From an uncultured Bacteroidales bacterium (GTDB lineage Bacteria > Bacteroidota > Bacteroidia > Bacteroidales > Paludibacteraceae): a stretch of 14,144 bases of DNA. Where the stretch lies: assembly GCA_937886455.1 (NCBI GenBank), contig CALGCU010000014.1, positions 1 through 14,144 of the forward strand. The letters run 5' to 3'. The notes beneath the pieces were generated by a model that was not told the origin of the DNA, searched no databases, and was given only the letters and a program-made list of their open reading frames with translations. Positions 7,664 to 14,144 of the stretch are shown here, piece after piece. Each line of letters begins with the position of its first letter. Position 1 is the first letter of the stretch. Position numbers and translations under genes: made by a program.

Positions 7664-8422
7664 TCAGAGTAGTAGAGATACAGGGCAATGATCAGAGTGT
7701 ACCACATCAGCCATTATAGAAGCACCTGTGAGTTGTGGTTTCAGGTCAGTAGAGACCCAGTGGTAGTCAATGCGCCATCCTGCATTTCTTGCCCTTGCAC
7801 CTCCTCTAAAGCTCCACCAACTATATTTATTAGGCGAAGAGTCGAAACAGCGGAATGAGTCCACCATTCCCATTGCTTCATATCTGTCCATCCATTCCCT
7901 TTCTTCCGGCAAGAATCCGGACACACCAATTTGACGTTCCGGGTGGTTTATATCAATTGGTTTGTGGCAGATGTTGTAGTCGCCACATACGACCAATTTA
8001 GGTCGTTCAGCACGTAATGTTTCAATGAAAGGTAGGAAAGCTTCCAAGAAGTCCATTTTGAAAGCTTGTCGTTCATCACCCGATGATCCAGAAGGCACAT
8101 AAACACTCACTACAGTTATATCACCAAAATCAGCTCGGAGTACTCGTCCTTCCGCGTCGTAGCGTTCATTGTTCATTCCTACTACGACTTTGTCCGGTAT
8201 TTGTTTACAGAGTATTCCCACTCCGCTGTATCCTTTTTTTTGTGCAGAATGAAAATATCCATGATATCCCAGATTTTCAAAGAGTGTGACATCTATTTGT
8301 TCAGGTTGTGCTTTCGTTTCCTGTAAGCAAATTACATCGGGTTCTTCCGTTGCCAGCCAATCGGCAAATCCCTTTCCGATAGCAGCTCTGATACCATTTA
8401 CGTTATATGAAATAATCTTCAT
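7664..8422 (-). CDS. xth: Exodeoxyribonuclease III (AP endonuclease)
   Basis: A 252-residue enzyme of the exonuclease-endonuclease-phosphatase family, close to the usual 250-270 length. It cuts DNA at abasic sites and degrades 3' ends in base-excision repair. Catalytic and metal-binding residues are present: NVNGIR at 7-12, LQETKA at 33-38 (Glu35), SVYVPSG at 106-112 (Tyr108), GDYN at 147-150 (Asp148, Asn150), WRIDYHW at 216-222 (Asp219) and SDHCPV at 243-248 (the Asp-His pair). The ATG at 8422 starts the family's canonical MKIISYNVNG; the in-frame TTG at 8434 would overlap the protease stop and adds nothing conserved. It starts two bases after the M6 protease stop, so it is probably translated from the same transcript. 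It appears to be the last operon gene. The variant name exoA is equally possible. Confidence 0.93.
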   Translation of the reverse strand: MKIISYNVNGIRAAIGKGFADWLATEEPDVICLQETKAQPEQIDVTLFENLGYHGYFHSAQKKGYSGVGILCKQIPDKVVVGMNNERYDAEGRVLRADFGDITVVSVYVPSGSSGDERQAFKMDFLEAFLPFIETLRAERPKLVVCGDYNICHKPIDINHPERQIGVSGFLPEEREWMDRYEAMGMVDSFRCFDSSPNKYSWWSFRGGARARNAGWRIDYHWVSTDLKPQLTGASIMADVVHSDHCPVSLLL

Positions 8423-8424
8423 GA

Positions 8425-10629
8425 CTATGGGCAAATTACTTTTTCAGTTCCAATTATTTGTCCTTTATTGTTTTTGATGAGGAGTAGATATACACCCTTT
8501 TGTGTGTTGAATCTACATGTTTCATTCACTGTCTTATGTTCAATGAGTTGTCCCATCATGTTGTACAGTTGTGCTTCACCTTCCGTTAAGTTGGACAAGA
8601 TAATAGCAGAAGGTTGAGTGGTGATGTTGTAAGCGTTTTGAGTATTAGTAGTAATATCCGTAGAAGATATTAAGCATGCTTTCATTGCATATACACAGAA
8701 CCGTTGCTTTCCGCCTTCAGTAGCAAAAGTGATTCTTGTGTTTTCAGTAGCATTTTTTATGATAAATTGTTGTTCTATATCCGATCCACCCAGATAGGAT
8801 ACACTCAATGAGCTTTCCGTGTTTACAGAAAGTTTAACAGAAGGAGAGTCGTTATTGAAGTTTTTCAACAAGACAGACACTTGTATATCCCCATTCATTC
8901 CCAATTGCGGAGAAGTGAGTGTGCCTCCCAGTTTGCTACTACCCATTTTGAGTCCTTGTTCATCCGCATACACTTTGGTTCCTTCCCATCCGGCATTATC
9001 ACAATGGAAGTCTAATTCATCAGCTATGTCCGTGTTTGCATTGGCACTTACTTCACTGAATTGCTCAGTGAAACATTCATCCGATACATCTCCGATGTTA
9101 TCATCAAAATTGTCTTCACTATTCATAAAATCAAATGAGATAGTACCATTATTTTCTTCAATAGATGATATGGGGTAGTTGGCAAAGAGTGAAATGTGAT
9201 TAGCACCACGTGGGAATACATCCCCATTATCGCCAAATTCGCTTGAAGCTCCATCTGCTTCCACTATGTCTATTCCCATTCCTCTTGAGTAATTATTGAC
9301 AGTGTTGTTGTACCAAGACGATTCAGAGAAATTGATTTTAGTAATGAGCAGTCCATGTCCCGGCAGGTATGCGTCCCATCCAGAGTTTTGTCTATTTTCC
9401 AGCATGTAGAACAATGTAGGCGATGGGGCAAGTCCTTGCAGGTTGTGTTCACCTGTAGAAGTGACAATGTATGCTTTATTAGAAGTGTGTAAAGGTTCAA
9501 GTAGAACAGAAGTTTTTTTATTTAGTACTTCCGGAGTGATCCATCCCATGAATAATCTTTCATAAGCAGAATATGTAGGCGGTGTTCTTCCCTCGTTATT
9601 ATAGGGTCCCATGTCCATTACGTCCCAATATCCCAATGTATTGTGTGAAGATCCATCAGTAGGATAGAGGTCAGGTAGTCCTAATGCGTGTGAGAATTCG
9701 TGCGTGAAAGTTCCAATACCACACATATCACTTCCTGTATCTCCTTTCAGTTCATTCATACAAACATAAGAGTCGATTACTTTTCCATCTATTGTGATTG
9801 ATTGGTTAGTAGCCGATAGGTAGTATTGGTGTGGCCATATTGTGTTTTCCGGAGCCCATTCCGCTTCGCTATATCCCGCATAAAAAACAGATACATTATC
9901 CACATATCCATCATTATCAGTGTCATACAAGCTGAAGTCCACTCCCGCTTCTTTTGCCAGTTGACATGCTTCCACAACAAGTTTGTCGGCATATAGGTCA
10001 AATCCATCCGCATCGTTTTGTCCATAGTAGTTTAGATTTTGCGATGCTGTGTAGGGTCCGTACACATCAAATTGAGGAATATATTTTCCATTTGATGCGA
10101 TTTCAAAATAGTCTTTTACACTTCCCGTACCTCCGTTTTCTGCGTAGTTTTTCTTATTGAGTAGGTCGCTAAAAGCACTATTGGGATTCGTACCCATGAA
10201 ACTTTTGTCTTTAAAGTTCATAAGTATGACGAGATTTTTTGAGGCTTGTACAGGTCTTGTAAGTCTCTTTTGTTTTATGGCGTTTCTTTTCGGAGATACA
10301 GTAGTTGTGTTTTGTTGTGTTAACTGTTTTCTAATCCACTCATGTTCCTCCGGACTTCTTAGTTCGCTATTATTTGCTTTCACTCCCGATGTTACCCTTT
10401 TAGCCATATTGTTTAGGAGAGCATATTCAAATATACCCTCTTGGTTGCGCATTAGTGGAATACCATCTTCAGTAGCCCAGTAGTGAGTGAATTCATCCCC
10501 TACGAGTTGTATTTTGATTTCGGTTCCATCACTTTGTTTGCAGTTTTTAATGTTTCTTTTAGCCGGTATGGCAGCTACATTCCATGTGATAAGTGTCAAT
10601 AGAAACAGACACGACAATGTTTTTCTCAT
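8425..10629 (-). CDS. Secreted M6-family metalloprotease with prodomain and T9SS-like tail
   Basis: A 734-residue protein. Signal peptide at about 1-22 (LFLLTLITWNVAAIPA). A prodomain at about 30-105 contains QSDGTEIKIQLVGDEFTHYW and a GIFEYA strand. The catalytic domain runs from about 130 (KNLVILMNFKDKSF). The zinc site is HEFSHALGLPD at 310-320, fitting HExxHxxGxxD with His310, Glu311, His314 and the distal Asp320; this is the immune-inhibitor-A-like M6 pattern. A DTDNDGYVDN loop at 237-246 looks calcium-binding. The last 65 or so residues (AQLYNMMGQLIEH, GVYLLLIKN and TEKVI) resemble a T9SS sorting domain, suggesting release or anchoring at the surface. All catalytic residues are present, so it should be active against proteins or peptides; the target is unknown. 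The preceding gene, 24 bases upstream, encodes a protein like this prodomain alone. Confidence 0.87.
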   Translation of the reverse strand: MRKTLSCLFLLTLITWNVAAIPAKRNIKNCKQSDGTEIKIQLVGDEFTHYWATEDGIPLMRNQEGIFEYALLNNMAKRVTSGVKANNSELRSPEEHEWIRKQLTQQNTTTVSPKRNAIKQKRLTRPVQASKNLVILMNFKDKSFMGTNPNSAFSDLLNKKNYAENGGTGSVKDYFEIASNGKYIPQFDVYGPYTASQNLNYYGQNDADGFDLYADKLVVEACQLAKEAGVDFSLYDTDNDGYVDNVSVFYAGYSEAEWAPENTIWPHQYYLSATNQSITIDGKVIDSYVCMNELKGDTGSDMCGIGTFTHEFSHALGLPDLYPTDGSSHNTLGYWDVMDMGPYNNEGRTPPTYSAYERLFMGWITPEVLNKKTSVLLEPLHTSNKAYIVTSTGEHNLQGLAPSPTLFYMLENRQNSGWDAYLPGHGLLITKINFSESSWYNNTVNNYSRGMGIDIVEADGASSEFGDNGDVFPRGANHISLFANYPISSIEENNGTISFDFMNSEDNFDDNIGDVSDECFTEQFSEVSANANTDIADELDFHCDNAGWEGTKVYADEQGLKMGSSKLGGTLTSPQLGMNGDIQVSVLLKNFNNDSPSVKLSVNTESSLSVSYLGGSDIEQQFIIKNATENTRITFATEGGKQRFCVYAMKACLISSTDITTNTQNAYNITTQPSAIILSNLTEGEAQLYNMMGQLIEHKTVNETCRFNTQKGVYLLLIKNNKGQIIGTEKVICP

Positions 10630-10653
10630 GACAAGGCTTTATTTTTTTATTGA

Positions 10654-10989
10654 TTAGTGTTTTATTCCTTTTCTTTCCAAGAATTTATTTTCACATTTTG
10701 TTCTCTTTTCTTGGTTGTGTGCTTGTCGGCATGTTAGTTTTACAGCCCCATTTTTTCTTGCTTTAGCGTATTTGTAGCATCCCTTGTTGTCTTGGATTAT
10801 TTCGTACCCATCAAGCGTAGTTCGATAGTGTTTTCTTTCATCTCCGTGTAGGCGCATAGTGAGTGTGTCGCCATCCGGTTGTACATATTGTATAGGATGA
10901 GGTGTTGCCGGTATTCGTGCCATTCTTGTTCGTTGCGCTATGGCAGTGATTGTCATAGCTCCCATGATACATATGAAAAGTTTACGCAT
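10654..10989 (-). CDS. Small secreted protein resembling a free-standing M6 protease prodomain
   Basis: A 111-residue protein with a signal peptide at about 1-19 (LFICIMGAMTITAIAQ). Residues 38-76 line up without gaps with the prodomain of the M6 protease encoded next: both read Q-x-DG-x(4)-L-x-GDE-x2-HY-x2-T-x-DG, then a glycine and a YA strand. The tail (AHNQEKRTKCENKFLERKG) matches the usual linker between prodomain and catalytic domain, and the protein stops where a catalytic domain would begin. It has two cysteines after the signal peptide region's end (in KGCYKYA and LTCRQA) plus one in TKCENK. It starts 5 bases after mlaF and ends 24 bases before the protease, so the three are cotranscribed. 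It could be a trans-acting inhibitor or chaperone of the protease, or a truncated duplicate. The homology is visible; the role is inferred. Confidence 0.75.
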   Translation of the reverse strand: MRKLFICIMGAMTITAIAQRTRMARIPATPHPIQYVQPDGDTLTMRLHGDERKHYRTTLDGYEIIQDNKGCYKYAKARKNGAVKLTCRQAHNQEKRTKCENKFLERKGIKH

Positions 10990-10994
10990 AGTAT

Positions 10995-11744
10995 TTATTG
11001 ATTAACTTCTTTAATTTTTCGATATAATTTAGATGCGAATACAAAGTTATTTAGTTCTTCACAGTCGGCATGGAATATTTCTTCCGCAGTACCTTCCCAT
11101 CGTTTTTCCCCTTTTTCGAGAAACATGATGTGGTCTCCGATTTCCATGATTGAGTTCATGTCGTGTGTATTGACAATGGTTGTAATGTTGTATTCCTGTG
11201 TGATTTCATGTATTAGTTGGTCTATGATTAAAGAGGTTTGTGGGTCTAAGCCAGAGTTAGGTTCATCACAGAAGAGGTATAGCGGATTCATCACGATGGC
11301 TCTGGCTATAGCAACACGTTTTTGCATACCCCCGCTTATTTCAGAAGGTGCAAGGTGGTAACTACGTTCCGGTAGATTGACTCTTTGCAGGCAGAATTTA
11401 GTTCTTTCTTCCCGTTCTTTTTTTGTCATAGATGCAAACATTTCCAGTGGATAGATTACATTTTCAAAAACCGAGAGTGAGTCAAACAGAGCAGCCCCTT
11501 GGAATAACATTCCGACTTCCTTTCGTAATGTTCTTATTTCCTTATCAGGCATGTCCCGTCCGTCGTATTCAATTCTTCCTTGATCCACTCTGTGTAGTCC
11601 GATGATTGACTTCATCAGTACAGTTTTACCTGAGCCACTTTGCCCGATAATCATATTAGTTTTTCCTGCTTCCAGGATTACGGATACATCTTTTAAGACC
11701 CTATTTCCTTCAAAGGATTTAGATACATTTTTTACTTCTATCAT
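10995..11744 (-). CDS. mlaF: ABC transporter ATPase, MlaF-like (phospholipid/organic solvent transport)
   Basis: A 249-residue ATP-binding protein, the usual length for MlaF/Ttg2A. Walker A is GQSGSGKT at 34-41, the Q-loop falls at Gln82 in LFQGAALFDSL (characteristic of this subfamily), the signature is SGGMQKR at 137-143, Walker B is LYLFCDEP at 155-162 followed by NSGLDP, and the switch histidine is His194 in NTHD. It should power movement of phospholipid between the outer and inner membranes together with the MlaE-like permease whose gene ends 16 bases upstream. The substrate-binding MlaD partner and MlaB are not in the window. Assignment to the Mla/Mkl family is firm; transport direction cannot be read from sequence. 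Confidence 0.9.
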   Translation of the reverse strand: MIEVKNVSKSFEGNRVLKDVSVILEAGKTNMIIGQSGSGKTVLMKSIIGLHRVDQGRIEYDGRDMPDKEIRTLRKEVGMLFQGAALFDSLSVFENVIYPLEMFASMTKKEREERTKFCLQRVNLPERSYHLAPSEISGGMQKRVAIARAIVMNPLYLFCDEPNSGLDPQTSLIIDQLIHEITQEYNITTIVNTHDMNSIMEIGDHIMFLEKGEKRWEGTAEEIFHADCEELNNFVFASKLYRKIKEVNQ

Positions 11745-11760
11745 AATGGTTCAGGTTTTT

Positions 11761-12501
11761 CTATGTCAGCATTAAGTTAGTTAGTAATAAGTTGAAGAAG
11801 AGCACCAATACACTGCTATTAACAACTGCGTTAGTGCTTGCTTTACCAACGTCGAGTGCACCTCCATAAGCATAGTATCCATAGTATGCTGCCACTGACG
11901 TGATGATAAACGCAAATACGAGTGATTTTACCACAGAATAGAATACATAGTATGGAATAAAAGCGTATTGAATACCAAGTAGGTAGTCGGCTGTTGTGAT
12001 GATGTCAGTGAAAAGTCCTACGCAGTATCCTCCTACCAGTCCCACTGTCATGCTTATGATGACCAGGAAAGGCATCATAACAACAAACGCCACCACTTTA
12101 GGTAGAATCAGATAGTTGGCCGAATTGACTCCCATAATTTCCATTGCATCTATTTGTTCTGTGATTCTCATAGTGCCAATTTCAGAGGCTATGTTAGAGC
12201 CTACTTTTCCTGCCAATATAAGGCATAGAATGGTGCTTGAGAACTCCAGCAGTAGAGTGTCGCGTGTGACTAATCCGGTGCTGTATGTTGGCAGTAGAGG
12301 ATTTTCGGTGTTTAGTTTTGTTTGTATTGTCATGATAGCTCCGATGAAGACGGATATGATGACTACAATGGGTAGTGATTCAATGCCCAGTTTTTCGAGT
12401 TCTTTAGTGAATTGTCTAAAGAACATTTTCCAGCTATCCGGTTTGGTGAAAACTCGTTTCATCAAGAGGCAATATTCTCCTATTTGTTTTAAAAAATTCA
12501 T
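11761..12501 (-). CDS. mlaE: ABC transporter permease, MlaE-like
   Basis: A 246-residue inner-membrane protein of the MlaE/YrbE family. Hydrophobic segments lie at about 42-62, 86-104, 133-162, 182-206 and 227-246, with an amphipathic N-terminal helix before them. The family's most conserved stretch, SEIGTMRITEQIDAMEIMGV (residues 106-125), is intact; it contacts the ATPase. The region GGALDVGKASTNAVVNS (213-229) is another hallmark. It forms the membrane channel of a lipid ABC transporter with MlaF. It follows the exonuclease gene after 61 bases, the largest gap in the operon. The ATG at 12501 gives a standard N-terminus. Confidence 0.92.
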   Translation of the reverse strand: MNFLKQIGEYCLLMKRVFTKPDSWKMFFRQFTKELEKLGIESLPIVVIISVFIGAIMTIQTKLNTENPLLPTYSTGLVTRDTLLLEFSSTILCLILAGKVGSNIASEIGTMRITEQIDAMEIMGVNSANYLILPKVVAFVVMMPFLVIISMTVGLVGGYCVGLFTDIITTADYLLGIQYAFIPYYVFYSVVKSLVFAFIITSVAAYYGYYAYGGALDVGKASTNAVVNSSVLVLFFNLLLTNLMLT

Positions 12502-12562
12502 AGTTATATTTCCTTTCTTGTTATAGGTGTTGGTTTGCTATATTTGTGATATATTTTTGTTT

Positions 12563-13249
12563 TTAAGATATGGTTTCTTTTGTTGTATTTATTTTTTCCT
12601 GCATTTTTTGTTCTTCTTCCAGTATCAGTTCTTGTTTTATGAGTAGTTTTTGTTGAGTTGAAATTTGCGGCATTCTGATTAGTTGTTGATGTAGTAACAA
12701 TGTAGCCCAAGCATCAGTTGCAGCATATTGTTGTTGTGCGTCTGTGAGTTTGTCAGTTTCCCAATTTGTGAGTCTTTGTGTTTTTGATATTTTCATATTA
12801 AAAACGATGGCAAATATCTTTTGTAGGCTTAGTTCAAAAATGCCATAATCGTTTACGATATCTTGTATATCAACAACATTTTGTGGGTTAAGTCCTTTTA
12901 TTCTTCCTTTTAGTGCTCTTAAATCGTCTCTCATTGAGAGTCCTACTTTAGTGATTTTATCCGATTCGAATAGTTTTTGAATTTCGGTGTAATCTTTCAG
13001 TAGATTCAGTCTGAACAAGTAGCAGTGTGTGAGCGTAGCCACTTGCAACAACGCGACCGGGTATGATATTCCTTTTTTGAATGCGGGTCTTGTTTCGGTG
13101 TCAATACCTACTGCAGTTGATTGCATGATACATTCCAGTGCCTGTTTTGCTTGTTCAGGTGTTCTTACTTCAATTATATCCCCTTCAAAAATCAGCGAAG
13201 GCATATTTGCGACAAGTTGCTTGTCTATTTTATGAACAAAAGGTTGCAC
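12563..13249 (-). CDS. 3'-5' exonuclease, RNase D-like DEDDy family
   Basis: A 228-residue cytoplasmic nuclease. The DEDDy catalytic set is complete: Asp50 and Glu52 in GIDTETRP, an Asp at 108/109 in GLSMRDDLRAL, and Tyr175 with Asp179 in QQQYAATDAWA (YxxxD). It probably trims 3' ends of RNA or DNA; the substrate is unknown. The chain begins at GTG 13249, 5 bases after the DUF5063 stop. An ATG at 13204 (residue 16) would cut off VHKIDKQLVA, which resembles the N-terminus I recall in Bacteroidales relatives, so GTG is preferred. After the domain comes a charged helical tail of about 35 residues (LILEEEQKMQEKIN). DUF5063 and this exonuclease are commonly neighbours in Bacteroidota (recollection, unchecked). 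Confidence 0.87.
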   Translation of the reverse strand: MQPFVHKIDKQLVANMPSLIFEGDIIEVRTPEQAKQALECIMQSTAVGIDTETRPAFKKGISYPVALLQVATLTHCYLFRLNLLKDYTEIQKLFESDKITKVGLSMRDDLRALKGRIKGLNPQNVVDIQDIVNDYGIFELSLQKIFAIVFNMKISKTQRLTNWETDKLTDAQQQYAATDAWATLLLHQQLIRMPQISTQQKLLIKQELILEEEQKMQEKINTTKETIS

Positions 13250-13254
13250 GTTAA

Positions 13255-13887
13255 TTATTCGTTTTTATAAAAGTCTAACAATCCATCCATTTGTTCATCA
13301 TGGCAATGACATTCGTCTTCATGGTGGCAGTGGGTATGTTGCTGTTGGTCATCCTCCCATGTTACCGTGCATGAGATGTGATGTAGTTCTCTTAGTGCAT
13401 TCAGTAGTTTAGCTCCCCAATGTTCCGTAAATGCCTGCCTTGCAGCCGTCAGTGCTTGTGCCATTACAAATATGTCAGCGGTTTGGTAGTTGCCTGCCAG
13501 GTCTTTAATTTCCTGGTATATATCCGCCACTTGTTCAGAGATGTACGCCACTGTTGGTTCGTCCGTGAGGTTTCTGTTTTCGTGCAATAGTTCCAGATAA
13601 GCGTCGTGTTCTCCTAAAGCATCACTTATGCATGCCGCCACAGCATTATAATCGTTTTCAAATACAAATTGTTCAAGGTATCCTTCCAATTCTTCTTCCG
13701 GTGTGTTCAGACAAACCGTTTTGGTGTAGAGTGAAGAAAGAAGTTTTAATAAGTTTTGTACAACTTCCTTTGGTTGGAATTCATAAGCATGTTCTAAGAA
13801 TCGGCATGTTTGTGCCACAATTGTGATGAAATCAATTACTTGATTGCTATATACATAGTGTTGTGGAAGCCCATCAATTTTTTCCAT
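13255..13887 (-). CDS. DUF5063 domain-containing protein with His/Cys-rich tail
   Basis: A 210-residue, mostly helical acidic protein with no signal peptide or membrane segment, so cytoplasmic. It resembles DUF5063, found in Bacteroidota beside a 3'-5' exonuclease gene as here; its function is unknown. Recognisable parts are YSNQVIDFITIVAQTCRFLE near the N-terminus and the ALTAARQAFTEHWGAKLLNA helix near 145-164. Near the C-terminus, residues 184-197 (HTHCHHEDECHCHD) hold six histidines and three cysteines mixed with acidic residues, a likely metal-binding patch. It is the first gene of the seven-gene minus-strand operon, 5 bases ahead of the exonuclease, and has a well-matched promoter. Confidence 0.78.
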   Translation of the reverse strand: MEKIDGLPQHYVYSNQVIDFITIVAQTCRFLEHAYEFQPKEVVQNLLKLLSSLYTKTVCLNTPEEELEGYLEQFVFENDYNAVAACISDALGEHDAYLELLHENRNLTDEPTVAYISEQVADIYQEIKDLAGNYQTADIFVMAQALTAARQAFTEHWGAKLLNALRELHHISCTVTWEDDQQQHTHCHHEDECHCHDEQMDGLLDFYKNE

Positions 13888-13922
13888 GTTTGTATGTTTT
13901 TTTCTATAAGTGAATTAGCAAA

Positions 13923-13954
13923 CAAAGGTAGTAAAACATGCTTGAAGGCGCAAA
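13923..13954 (-). promoter_or_regulatory. Promoter of the seven-gene minus-strand operon
   Basis: On the minus strand, TTTG (13954-13951), a 20-base spacer and TACCTTTG (13930-13923) match the Bacteroides promoter pattern TTTG-N20-TAnnTTTG exactly. Transcription would start near 13915, giving a leader of about 30 bases, with A-rich sequence rather than a Shine-Dalgarno just before the ATG at 13887. It lies 20-odd bases from the edge of the hairpin array. Confidence 0.68.
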
Positions 13955-13975
13955 TTTTATTTTGTTAAAAGTACT

Positions 13976-14115
13976 TATAGGACGCTCACGATGTGAGCTG
14001 TAGGACGGCGAAGCCTATAGGACGTTCGTTTCACTCACTGTAGGACGGGCAGAGCCCTGTAGTACACTTCGCTGTAGAGCGTTCGTTATACTCACTGTAG
14101 TAGGGCTTTGCCTTG
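13976..14115. repeat. Array of short TAGGAC-led hairpin units
   Basis: Seven units begin with TAGGAC or a variant (TAGTAC, TAGAGC, TAGTAG) at 13978, 14001, 14018, 14041, 14060, 14075 and 14098; spacing is 15 to 23 bases. Most units end in CTG or CTA, which runs into the next TAG. Four carry a perfect small hairpin: GCTCAC-GAT-GTGAGC (13984-13998), GGC-GAA-GCC (14007-14015), GGGC-AGA-GCCC (14047-14057) and GGC-TTT-GCC (14104-14112). Units three and six share GTTCGTT-n-ACTCACTGTAG. On the plus strand TAG stops fall in all three frames, and the minus strand also has stops, so it is not coding. The array is cut by neither gene and may continue structures beyond 14144, but the last 30 bases show none. 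Confidence 0.7.
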
Positions 14116-14144
14116 AATTTTTTCTCTCAATTATCTTTTTTGTT

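Noticed and set aside
10629..10989. Frameshift or split-gene explanation for the 111-residue protein and the M6 protease
   Set aside because: The protease has its own signal peptide and complete prodomain; joining the frames would give two prodomains in a row.
12504..12710. Lys/Thr/Asn-rich 68-codon minus-strand frame overlapping the exonuclease 3' end
   Set aside because: It is a frame shadow of the A-rich tail of the exonuclease gene and has no conserved feature.
13976..14115. CRISPR array reading of the right-edge repeats
   Set aside because: Units are only 15-23 bases, repeats vary, spacing is irregular and there are no unique spacers or cas genes.

Overview
The window looks like a piece of a Bacteroidota chromosome, most likely order Bacteroidales and Prevotella- or Bacteroides-like (inference). 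It carries DUF4294 and DUF5063 proteins and a barrel protein with an N-terminal helix-hairpin-helix region. Two secreted enzymes have C-termini resembling type IX secretion (T9SS) sorting tails. Promoters follow the Bacteroides pattern TTTG-N20-TAnnTTTG, and start codons lack Shine-Dalgarno sequences. All genes look intact except the first, which runs off the left edge. No RNA gene, CRISPR array, prophage or insertion sequence was seen.

Left part (1-4122). The DNA-binding end of an AraC-type regulator (+) converges on a small secreted DUF4294 protein (-). From a divergent intergenic region, two envelope genes run rightward with a 4-base gap: a 272-residue barrel protein resembling the PorV/PorQ group, and a 689-residue outer-membrane barrel protein with ComEA-like helix-hairpin-helix motifs. 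They converge on a glutamine synthetase gene.

Middle (4123-7593). Two minus-strand genes: a type I glutamine synthetase with its own well-formed promoter, and a secreted PL1-like pectate lyase ending in a T9SS-like tail. A terminator-like hairpin between them overlaps the -33 element of the glutamine synthetase promoter.

Right part (7664-13887). Seven closely spaced minus-strand genes look like one operon. In transcription order they are DUF5063, a DEDDy 3'-5' exonuclease, MlaE-like permease, MlaF-like ATPase, a 111-residue secreted protein, an M6-family metalloprotease and exodeoxyribonuclease III. Housekeeping nucleases and lipid transport thus share a transcript with a secreted protease. 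The 111-residue protein matches only the prodomain of the M6 protease and lies 24 bases upstream of it. This protease/free-standing prodomain pair is the best candidate for an undescribed system; a dedicated inhibitor or folding helper is the leading idea.

Right edge (13976-14115). A non-coding array of short TAGGAC-led units, several containing small perfect hairpins, lies just upstream of the operon promoter.
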